Of a DNA stretch of 8,162 bases, positions 1-6,219 are shown in pieces. The notes under the pieces were generated by a model. The model was not told the origin of the DNA, did no database searches, and worked only from the letters and a program-made list of their open reading frames with translations. The stretch spans positions 1 through 8,162 of the forward strand of contig JAJRXE010000228.1 of the NCBI GenBank assembly GCA_024276455.1, read 5' to 3'. This stretch comes from Calditrichota bacterium. Its GTDB lineage: Bacteria; Calditrichota; Calditrichia; RBG-13-44-9. Position 1 is the stretch's first letter. The number at the start of each line of letters is the position of its first letter. Position numbers and translations under genes: made by a program.

Positions 1-1008
1 CAGCCGGGATTTGCTGAAGAGACAAAAATAGTCAAAATCCTGGATACCAACCTCTTTCAATTGAAAGACGGCAGAAAAATTTACCTGGCCAATGTGGAAG
101 TCCCTTCCCTCAAAGATTCGGTTCCCGCACAGGCCAGAATCGCCCGGGAAGCCCGCGATTACGCCGTCAGGCAGTTTCTTGCCCGGACAGTGGTGATTGA
201 GTACGCCGATTCCGCTGCGGTGAAACCGGCAGTAATCCCGGTTTTCCTGTTCCAGAAATTCCCCTTGCAAACGACTTTTTACAATAAAGCTTTTCTGGAA
301 TTGGGGTTTGGCAAATTCCAGGCGGAATATTTGTCCAAATACAATACAGAATTAGAGGCGGCGGAACGGGGTGCTCGTCGCAAAAAACGAGGCGTGTGGG
401 CGGAACCGAAACCTCCGACAAACTACGCGCTGCGTCTGTTTTACGGGGATGTCCGGAACGATCCCGGGGATGAACCAATCCGGGAGCTATTTTTCGACTT
501 GAGTCCGCTGGGAAGCCAAAATGGCGCCGGTTTACGCATGCTGGTGGGTTTTTACAAAACGCCCCAGGAACAGGGAGCGGGTTTCATCGATGCCCGTTTC
601 CTCATATTAAATCCCTACTTCGTACTGAATGGCAAACATCTGGGTATTGAGCCGGGATTTTTGTTTTACTACGATCCCTGGTCGGAATCGTTTTCCCGTG
701 TTTTAATCCCCACCATTCGTTTGAACATCGGATGGTTGCAGCGGATTTACCTGGATGCCAACCTTTTCGACTTCTTGAATTATCGAAGATGGGGAATTGG
801 TTTAACCGTTCTGAGTAAACAGCCTTATTTAAAATTTCGGGCAGGTTACGGAGAATACAGCGAGGAAATAAACCAGTTGCAGGTGCAGGGGGAACTGCAT
901 CTGGTTGGGCAGTTGCTGGTTGCTTTTCAGGGAATGCGATTTGTCGATCCTACGACGGCAGAAAAATCTTTTGGTTGGAGACTTGGATTTGGCTGGGTTT
1001 TTCGCTAA
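1..1008 (+). CDS. Partial: degenerate thermonuclease-like domain fused to a probable outer-membrane beta-barrel
   Basis: The frame is open from the first base, so the true start lies upstream; 335 residues are visible. Residues about 7-135 follow the staphylococcal-nuclease (SNase) pattern: a first strand with LKDGRKIYLANVEVP (residues 21-35), a helix rich in Ala/Arg, and a closing helix ending AARRxxxGVW-like at Trp133. The catalytic residues of the fold seem absent: the Arg35 position is Tyr28 and the Glu43 position is Ser36, so nuclease activity is doubtful. Residues about 145-335 are alternating hydrophobic/polar strands rich in Tyr, Phe, Trp and Gly that end in GWVFR, as expected for a small outer-membrane beta-barrel. 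The visible start, PGFA followed by EETK, could be a signal-peptidase site with the signal peptide cut off by the window edge. The role is unknown; export and outer-membrane location are inference. Confidence 0.7.
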   Translation, partial: QPGFAEETKIVKILDTNLFQLKDGRKIYLANVEVPSLKDSVPAQARIAREARDYAVRQFLARTVVIEYADSAAVKPAVIPVFLFQKFPLQTTFYNKAFLELGFGKFQAEYLSKYNTELEAAERGARRKKRGVWAEPKPPTNYALRLFYGDVRNDPGDEPIRELFFDLSPLGSQNGAGLRMLVGFYKTPQEQGAGFIDARFLILNPYFVLNGKHLGIEPGFLFYYDPWSESFSRVLIPTIRLNIGWLQRIYLDANLFDFLNYRRWGIGLTVLSKQPYLKFRAGYGEYSEEINQLQVQGELHLVGQLLVAFQGMRFVDPTTAEKSFGWRLGFGWVFR

Positions 1009-1026
1009 ATTAGGCGCTAATCTGAG

Positions 1027-1060
1027 CCGATGCCGGCCGTTCACGGACGGGCAGCCTCGG
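1027..1060 (+). other. Imperfect GC-rich hairpin after the barrel gene
   Basis: Arms CCGA+TGCC (1027-1034) and GGCA (1050-1053) + TCGG (1057-1060) enclose an inner CCG/CGG pair with a TTCA loop, giving an interrupted stem. It lies 19 bases after the stop codon of the preceding gene. There is no T-tract, so it is not a convincing intrinsic terminator. It contains the 9-mer CGGACGGGC, which recurs in the hairpin at 4834-4863, so it may be a decayed copy of the same small repeat. Confidence 0.3.
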
Positions 1061-1082
1061 TGGTGATCTCAACACATAGGTG

Positions 1083-1121
1083 GTTCAATTTCAGCAACCG
1101 GAAATGGTTGAACTTTACAAT
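1083..1121 (+). promoter_or_regulatory. Inverted repeat and possible -10 element upstream of etfB
   Basis: GTTCAA (1083-1088) is repeated inverted as TTGAAC (1108-1113), with an inner TTTC/GAAA pair. A TACAAT hexamer (1116-1121) follows at once and could be a -10 box, giving an RNA start near 1128 and a short leader to the ATG at 1152. No good -35 box sits 16-18 bases upstream of it. An alternative pairing, TTGAAC with TAAAAA at 1131, would start transcription inside the ribosome binding site and is less likely. An inverted repeat at this place could be the operator of a regulator of the fatty-acid operon, but no regulator gene is in the window. Confidence 0.25.
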
Positions 1122-1151
1122 AGATCGGGTTAAAAAGCAAAAGGGGTTACG

Positions 1152-2042
1152 ATGGGTTATCGATCAATCGTTTTGGTGAAACAGGTACCGGATACAGCCA
1201 ATATTTCCGGCGAGGTCATGAAACCGGACGGCACCGTGAATCGGGCGGCCTTACCGGCCATTTTCAATCCCGAGGACCGGATCGCTCTGGAAATTGCCCT
1301 GCAGGTGAAAGATCGGCACGGGGGAGAGGTCATTGCACTAACCATGGGTCCGCCCAAAGCCTCGGAAATTTTGCGGGAGTGCCTTTACATGGGAGCCGAC
1401 CGGGTGTATTTAATCAGCGATCGCAAATTTGCCGGGGCAGACACGCTGGCCACCTCGTATGTGTTGAGCGAAGCGATTAAGAAATTGGGGGATTTCGATT
1501 TCGTGTTTGCCGGTCGGCAGGCTATCGACGGCGACACCGCTCAGGTCGGTCCGCAAACCGCTGAAAAGTTGGGGATTCCCCAGATCACTTACGTGGATCA
1601 AATTGTGGAGTTGAATGGCAAGGTAGTGACCGCCCGGCGCCGTTTCGACAACGGTTACGAAATTGTGCGCAGTCAATTGCCGGCCCTGCTCACGGTCATT
1701 CAGGAAGCCGCCGAGCCGCGTCCCTTTAAAGCCACCCGGCTGATGACGTACAAAAGCGCCAAGTCCTTAATGGAACTGGAAAAAATGGTAGAAGGGAATC
1801 CTCTGCTTTCGCGGGAAGATTTGCGACACGAGTACGAGGAGCGGGGACTGTTTATTCCCACCCTCACCATGGACGAGTTGAAGCTGGACGAGTCGCGCTG
1901 TGGGCACAGCGGATCGCCCACCAAGGTGTTCAAAGTGGAATCGGTGGTACTGGCCGGGGGCGAACATGAAAAATTTGAACCCACCCGCGAAGGGCTGGAC
2001 CGCCTGATTACAAAATTAATGGAAGATCGAATTTTTGGATAG
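1152..2042 (+). CDS. etfB: Electron transfer flavoprotein beta subunit
   Basis: This is the beta subunit of the soluble ETF heterodimer, which accepts electrons from acyl-CoA dehydrogenases. It opens with the family's N-terminal strand (residues 5-14, IVLVKQVPDT), followed by FNPEDRIALE and by the nucleotide-binding segment GRQAIDGDTAQVGP (residues 121-134). This DGDTAQVGP form is the one I know from ETFs of anaerobes such as Megasphaera and Acidaminococcus, not the AMP-binding mitochondrial type. SGSPTKV (253-259) precedes the C-terminal arm that reaches over the alpha subunit. At 296 residues it is longer than the usual 250-270; the extra part is an acidic, helical-looking stretch around residues 203-235. 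The ATG has AAGGGG (1141-1146) five bases upstream. It is the first gene of the etfB-etfA-acd operon. Confidence 0.95.
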   Translation: MGYRSIVLVKQVPDTANISGEVMKPDGTVNRAALPAIFNPEDRIALEIALQVKDRHGGEVIALTMGPPKASEILRECLYMGADRVYLISDRKFAGADTLATSYVLSEAIKKLGDFDFVFAGRQAIDGDTAQVGPQTAEKLGIPQITYVDQIVELNGKVVTARRRFDNGYEIVRSQLPALLTVIQEAAEPRPFKATRLMTYKSAKSLMELEKMVEGNPLLSREDLRHEYEERGLFIPTLTMDELKLDESRCGHSGSPTKVFKVESVVLAGGEHEKFEPTREGLDRLITKLMEDRIFG

Positions 2043-2056
2043 AGGAGTAGAACGGT

Positions 2057-3070
2057 ATGACAGCGAATCAAGTCTGGGTATTCGTGGAACAACGAGACGG
2101 CAAGCCTGCCGATGTGAGCTTTGAGCTGCTCTCCAAGGGCAGAAAACTGGCCGAAAGCCTAAAAGGGGATTTGAAATCCGTGATTATTGGACACCACGTG
2201 AAAGACATTGCCCGGGAAACGTTCAGTTTTGGGGCAAAGGAAGCCTTGGTGGTAGATCACGAGGCGCTGGAACATTACAACACCATGGCCTACAGCCGAA
2301 TCATGAACGAACTGGTGACCGAACATCAACCGCGCATTGTGCTGTACGGGGCGACACCCATTGGTCGCGACCTGGCGCCCCGGGTGGCGTCTTTTACCCG
2401 GAGCGGATTAACCGCTGACTGCACCGACCTGCAGATTTCCGACGTCACCTACTTGAAAAAACAGTACCCCAAGCTGTTGTTGCAGATTCGTCCGGCATTT
2501 GGGGGAAACATCATTGCCACCATCATTTCCCCGGACTCCCCGGTGCAAATGGCCACCGTGCGGGAAGGGGTGATGGAAATGGTGCCTTTAAAGAAACCGG
2601 TGAACGGCAAGTTAACCGAAATTCCCTACCGGCCGACGCCGGAGGACCGGTTAATCGAGGTGATGGAGCGGCATTACGCCGAGAGCAAGGTAAACCTGAA
2701 AGTGGCGCCGATTATTGTGGCGGGCGGCTACGGAATGGGCTCCAAAGAGAATTTCCAGCTTCTTTACGAGCTGGCCCACGTGCTGGGCGCCGAGGTAGCC
2801 GGTACCCGTGCCGCCGTGGATGCCGGTTTCATCGAACGCGAACGTCAGGTGGGACAAACCGGAGTAACGGTGCGTCCTAAGCTGTACATTGCCTGCGGGA
2901 TTTCCGGCGCCATTCAACATCGCGCCGGGATGCAGGAGTCCCAGAAAATCATCGCCATTAACAACGATCCCGACGCTCCCATTTTCGAAATCTGCCATTA
3001 CGGCATTGTGGGAGACGTCATGGAAGTGATTCCCAGGTTTATTGAAGTGTACAAACACAAACTGAAATAG
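2057..3070 (+). CDS. etfA: Electron transfer flavoprotein alpha subunit
   Basis: This subunit carries the FAD that receives electrons and passes them on. The N-terminal alpha/beta domain covers about residues 5-200. The C-terminal FAD domain begins with GGYGMGSKENF (223-233) and continues with GTRAAVDAGF (R251), QVGQTG and SGAIQH (283-288), ending with the acidic AINNDPDAPIF segment. All the usual FAD-contact motifs are present except one: the common GGRG reads GGYG here, with Tyr225 in place of Arg. Length (337) is normal for the family. The ATG follows etfB by 14 nt, with AGAGGAG (2041-2047) as ribosome binding site, so the two subunits are made from one message. The next gene starts 8 nt after its stop. 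No ETF:quinone oxidoreductase gene is visible in the window. Confidence 0.95.
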   Translation: MTANQVWVFVEQRDGKPADVSFELLSKGRKLAESLKGDLKSVIIGHHVKDIARETFSFGAKEALVVDHEALEHYNTMAYSRIMNELVTEHQPRIVLYGATPIGRDLAPRVASFTRSGLTADCTDLQISDVTYLKKQYPKLLLQIRPAFGGNIIATIISPDSPVQMATVREGVMEMVPLKKPVNGKLTEIPYRPTPEDRLIEVMERHYAESKVNLKVAPIIVAGGYGMGSKENFQLLYELAHVLGAEVAGTRAAVDAGFIERERQVGQTGVTVRPKLYIACGISGAIQHRAGMQESQKIIAINNDPDAPIFEICHYGIVGDVMEVIPRFIEVYKHKLK

Positions 3071-3078
3071 AGGTGGAT

Positions 3079-4800
3079 ATGCCAAACTTTTTCACAGACA
3101 ACCCGGATCTACTCTTTCATTTTAACCATCTCAATTTGAAAGAGATTGTCGAGATTGCCGAAAACGGTTACGAAGAAGCCCAAAAATATCCTTACGCGCC
3201 GGTTAATTACGAAGATGCCATGGAAAATTACCGCAAAGTGCTGGAAGTGGTGGGGGACATTGCCGGCAATTTTGTGGCGCCCCGGGCCGAAGGGGTGGAC
3301 CGCGAAGGTCCCAGATTAGTGAACGGTCGGGTGGAATATGCCCGGGGAATTAAAGAAGATCTGGAGCGGTTAACCCAGGCGGAACTAATGGGAATGACAT
3401 TGCCGCGAGAATACGGCGGATTGAATTTCCCGCATACGATTTACATGATGGCGATTGAAATGATTTCCCGCGCTGACGCCTCGTTAATGAATTTGTTTGG
3501 GTTGCAAGATATTGCCGAGACCATTTACAAATACGGCGATGAGGAGCAGAAAAAACAATTTCTGCCCAAATTTGCCAGTGGCGAATGCACCGGCGCCATG
3601 GTGTTGACTGAACCGGATGCCGGGTCAGACCTGCAGGCGGTGAAGCTGCACGCCTACCAGGACGAAAAAGGTCAGTGGCGCTTGCGGGGAGTGAAGCGTT
3701 TCATTACCAACGGTGGGGGCGACATTCTACTGGTGCTGGCGCGTTCTGAACCGGGTACCAAAGACGGTCGTGGTTTGAGCCTCTTCGTCTGCCAGCGGGA
3801 TGAATCCATAAAAATCCGTCGCCTGGAAGACAAGTTGGGAATTCACGGCTCGCCCACGGCGGAAATGCAGTTCAACGATACTCCGGCCCAGCTCATCGGA
3901 AAACGCAAATTCGGCCTGATTAAGTACGTGATGGATTTGATGAACGGTGCCCGGCTGGGAGTCTCCGCCCAGGCACTGGGAATTGCCCAGGCGGCTTACG
4001 AAGAGGCCCGCGATTACGCCCGCGCCCGGGAGCAGTTTGGGAAACCCATTTACAACATCCCGGTGGTGACCAACATGCTCATCGACATGCGGGTTACCCT
4101 GGAGAGTAACCGTACCCTGCTGTACGCCACCGCTCGCTGGGTGGATCTGCGCGACAAACTGGAGAAAAAAGTGCAGCAGCTCAAGGCGGCCGGTCGGGAC
4201 TTTGCCGAAACCCAGAAGCGTTTTAAAGAAGCAAACCGCATTGCCGCCCTGTTGACTCCCATGACCAAGTACGTCCTGACTGAATCCGCCAATAAAATTT
4301 GTTACGATGCGCTCCAGATTCACGGCGGTGCCGGATACATGCGCGATTTTCCCATCGAACGGCACGCCCGCGACGCCCGAATTACCAACATTTACGAAGG
4401 AACCTCCCAGATGCAAATCGTGGCGGCTACCGGGGGAGTGATTAATGATATTCTGAAAGATTATTTTGAGCAACAGGAGCAGAAATCCTACAAGGGCCAC
4501 CTGCAATTCCTGGCCGACCATTTGAAAGAAATTCGGCACATATTCCTGGATTCGCTCCAATTTGTAAAAGACAAAGACGACGAGAATTTCCAGGATGTGG
4601 CGGCGCGGGATCTGGTGGAGCTTTACAGCTACCTTTACGTGGGATACCTGCTGCTGGAGCAGGCCGAACTGGATCAGCGCAAAATATTTATTGCCAATCG
4701 CTACATTGTGAGCGCCCTGGCCAAAGCCCGTAAAAACGCGGAAGAAATTCGCAACGAACAGTTCGCTGATCTGCTTCACGCGGACGAGATTCTGATTTAA
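3079..4800 (+). CDS. Acyl-CoA dehydrogenase, long form (573 residues)
   Basis: A flavoenzyme that introduces the 2,3-double bond into acyl-CoA, the first step of beta-oxidation, and hands electrons to ETF. An N-terminal extension of about 50 residues (starting with NFFTDNPDLLFHF) precedes the N-terminal helical domain. Signature TEPDAGSD lies at 177-184 in the middle beta domain. The C-terminal FAD domain has IHGGAGYMRDFPIERHARDARI and IYEGTS, in which Glu440 aligns with the catalytic base of medium-chain dehydrogenase. About 130 further residues make a helical C-terminal domain, as in the 570-600-residue subfamily, against about 380 for short/medium-chain enzymes. I chose ATG 3079 because AGGTGG (3071-3076) is well placed for it; GTG 3073 would lie inside that site. 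Chain-length preference cannot be read from the sequence. Third gene of the etf operon. Confidence 0.93.
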   Translation: MPNFFTDNPDLLFHFNHLNLKEIVEIAENGYEEAQKYPYAPVNYEDAMENYRKVLEVVGDIAGNFVAPRAEGVDREGPRLVNGRVEYARGIKEDLERLTQAELMGMTLPREYGGLNFPHTIYMMAIEMISRADASLMNLFGLQDIAETIYKYGDEEQKKQFLPKFASGECTGAMVLTEPDAGSDLQAVKLHAYQDEKGQWRLRGVKRFITNGGGDILLVLARSEPGTKDGRGLSLFVCQRDESIKIRRLEDKLGIHGSPTAEMQFNDTPAQLIGKRKFGLIKYVMDLMNGARLGVSAQALGIAQAAYEEARDYARAREQFGKPIYNIPVVTNMLIDMRVTLESNRTLLYATARWVDLRDKLEKKVQQLKAAGRDFAETQKRFKEANRIAALLTPMTKYVLTESANKICYDALQIHGGAGYMRDFPIERHARDARITNIYEGTSQMQIVAATGGVINDILKDYFEQQEQKSYKGHLQFLADHLKEIRHIFLDSLQFVKDKDDENFQDVAARDLVELYSYLYVGYLLLEQAELDQRKIFIANRYIVSALAKARKNAEEIRNEQFADLLHADEILI

Positions 4801-4833
4801 GTAGAACGAGCATTTTGCTGTCCAGAGTATTTG

Positions 4834-4863
4834 GGTCGGACGGGCTTCTCTGCCTGTCCGGCC
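4834..4863 (+). terminator. Strong hairpin after the etf-acd operon, no T-tract
   Basis: A 12-bp stem with two G-U wobbles, GGTCGGACGGGC (4834-4845) against GCCTGTCCGGCC (4852-4863), closes a 6-nt TTCTCT loop. It starts 33 bases after the acd stop codon. The position suits a transcript end or a 3'-protecting hairpin. The bases after it (GGATTTCTG) have only a weak T run, so it is not a textbook intrinsic terminator. It may instead be a small palindromic repeat, since CGGACGGGC also occurs in the 1027-1060 hairpin. Confidence 0.45.
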
Positions 4864-5028
4864 GGATTTCTGAAAATCGGGTGGAAGCACGGTGTAAACG
4901 GTTTAAAACGAGTCATCTGCGCCAGATTAGAGGAGCAGCAGATTCTTGGTAGGCAAACTAATGGCGCATTGTTCCGGACTTACGATGGCGGCAAAGTGAC
5001 AAACGGCTACCGGGATCCGAACTTTAAT

Positions 5029-5057
5029 TTGCCCCCGTTGAGCCCATGAAAGATAAT
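5029..5057 (+). promoter_or_regulatory. Sigma70-like promoter for the Gfo/Idh/MocA gene
   Basis: TTGCCC (5029-5034) and GATAAT (5052-5057) are separated by exactly 17 bases and match the -35 and -10 consensus at 4 and 5 of 6 positions. Transcription would start near 5064, leaving an AT-rich leader of about 117 bases before the ATG at 5181. Prediction rests on consensus only. Confidence 0.4.
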
Positions 5058-5180
5058 TCAGACTTATTTAAATTCAGGCAAATTTTCCTTAAAACTCACC
5101 AATTCGCACAACGGGTTAATTTTAGTTGAGAAACAAGGTTTGTGGTTTGCTGTTTTGGTGAGCGCAAAAGTCGGGATACC

Positions 5181-6185
5181 ATGCAAAAGAAAACGAAGAA
5201 TGTTGTAAAATTTGGTATTATTGGATTTGGTCGTTATGCGGAACGGCGTTTAGTTCCGGCTTTTTTGCAGGCAGAGAAGGCTGAGCTGGTTGCCATTTCC
5301 AAGCGCAATGCCGCTTACGCTCGGCGAAAAGCCCACTACAACATCCCTTTCAGTTTTTCCAATCCGGCGGAGTTGGTGCTACATCCGGCGGTGGAAGCGG
5401 TACTGGTGTGTTCTCCCCCTTTTTACCATCGGGAACACGCGCTGCTGGCGGCCCGGGCGGGCAAACATGTCATGGTAGAAAAACCGCTGGCCGCCAACGC
5501 CGACGAGGTGGCAGAAATGATTCAGACCTGTCAGAAAAACCGGGTTTTGTTCTACCCGGCGTTTGTCATGCGTTTTGCCCCGGTTATTCAGGAAATGCGC
5601 CGGATTGTACAGTCCGGGGAAATTGGACCACTGAAATTTGTCAACGCCCATTTCGTACTGGATGCTTCCCTCTCGCCCCGAAGTTGGTTGAACGATCCGC
5701 AGATTTCCTGCGGCGGGCCGGTGGCCGATCTGGGTTCCCATTTATTCGACTTGCTGATGTACCTCACCGGCAAACCGGTAGTGGGGGTGAAACGCTTTTT
5801 GCAACCACCTTATTCCCGGGAGCAGATTGAGCGCAATGCGATAATTAATCTGGAATTTGAAGGGGGTATTCTGGGAAGTGTGTTTGTTTCCTTCGATTTA
5901 CCGCGGGAAAGCGCCATTGAGTTGTACGGCCGTTACGGAGCTCTGAAAGTACAGGATTTCAACGAGCCCAACAAAACGGTCAAGTTGCTGCGGACCCATG
6001 CGGAGGGGTGCGCCCGCCAGGATATTTCCAACGGATATTATTACACGGCCATGCTCGATCATTTTGCCGAAGTCATTCTGGAAGGGAAAGAACCGGTGAA
6101 TTCTGCGGAATCGGGCTTGCAAAACCAAAAAATTTTGGATATAATATACCATTCAAATACCGGGGGATTTGAAACAATTAATTAA
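5181..6185 (+). CDS. Gfo/Idh/MocA-family NAD(P)-dependent oxidoreductase
   Basis: Enzymes of this family oxidise or reduce a hydroxyl/keto group on sugars, inositols or related small molecules with NAD(P). The N-terminal Rossmann domain starts at FGIIGFGRYAERRL, a GxGxxA dinucleotide motif. VMVEKPLA contains the conserved catalytic Lys101. DLGSHLFDLLMYL supplies Asp183, His187 and Asp190 of the family's DxGxHxxD motif. The C-terminal alpha/beta dimerisation domain follows, and the 334-residue length is typical. The start is uncertain: ATG 5181 has only a weak site (CGGGA) upstream, whereas an in-frame GTG at 5142 follows AAGG and would add 13 residues. I prefer the ATG because the added residues are not conserved-looking and the Rossmann strand begins about 10 residues after it. 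Neighbours give no clue to substrate. Its final codons carry a promoter for the next gene. Confidence 0.88.
   Translation: MQKKTKNVVKFGIIGFGRYAERRLVPAFLQAEKAELVAISKRNAAYARRKAHYNIPFSFSNPAELVLHPAVEAVLVCSPPFYHREHALLAARAGKHVMVEKPLAANADEVAEMIQTCQKNRVLFYPAFVMRFAPVIQEMRRIVQSGEIGPLKFVNAHFVLDASLSPRSWLNDPQISCGGPVADLGSHLFDLLMYLTGKPVVGVKRFLQPPYSREQIERNAIINLEFEGGILGSVFVSFDLPRESAIELYGRYGALKVQDFNEPNKTVKLLRTHAEGCARQDISNGYYYTAMLDHFAEVILEGKEPVNSAESGLQNQKILDIIYHSNTGGFETIN
6117..6145 (+). promoter_or_regulatory. Strong sigma70-like promoter inside the end of the preceding gene
   Basis: TTGCAA (6117-6122), 17 bases, then a perfect TATAAT (6140-6145). Transcription would start near 6152, giving a leader of about 68 bases to the SDR start codon at 6220. 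It is the best promoter match in the window and suggests that the last three genes can be transcribed apart from the Gfo/Idh/MocA gene. Confidence 0.5.
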
Positions 6186-6188
6186 GTC

Positions 6189-6200
6189 TTGTTGCAACAA
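6189..6200. promoter_or_regulatory. Perfect 12-bp palindrome in the SDR leader
   Basis: TTGTTGCAACAA reads the same on both strands. It lies between the predicted transcription start (about 6152) and the ribosome binding site (6209-6214), right after the stop codon of the preceding gene. This is a plausible place for a repressor dimer, but no regulator is encoded nearby and a chance origin is possible. Confidence 0.25.
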
Positions 6201-6219
6201 TAACTTACGAGGTGTTTTT

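Larger units (their letters stand above)
4801..5180 (+). other. 380-base gap between acd and the Gfo/Idh/MocA gene
   Basis: No gene is supported here. An open frame at 4831-5049 begins with TTG inside a hairpin stem, has no ribosome binding site and resembles nothing I know. The stretch holds the hairpin at 4834-4863 and a promoter-like pair at 5029-5057; beyond about 5050 it becomes AT-rich, as a leader often does. I saw no tRNA or known riboswitch fold. Confidence 0.5.

Noticed and set aside
3727..4890. 387-codon open frame on the - strand across the acyl-CoA dehydrogenase gene
   Set aside because: It lies antisense to a gene with clear catalytic motifs, and its protein looks like reversed codon bias, without a recognisable domain or ribosome binding site.
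4831..5049. 72-codon open frame after the etf operon
   Set aside because: TTG start inside a hairpin stem, no ribosome binding site, no recognisable sequence.
4801..5180. tRNA, riboswitch or CRISPR in the long gap
   Set aside because: No cloverleaf, no known aptamer core and no repeated spacer pattern was seen by eye.
6169..6219. Upstream TTG start for the SDR
   Set aside because: It overlaps the previous gene and lacks a ribosome binding site, whereas ATG 6220 has GAGGTG at good spacing.
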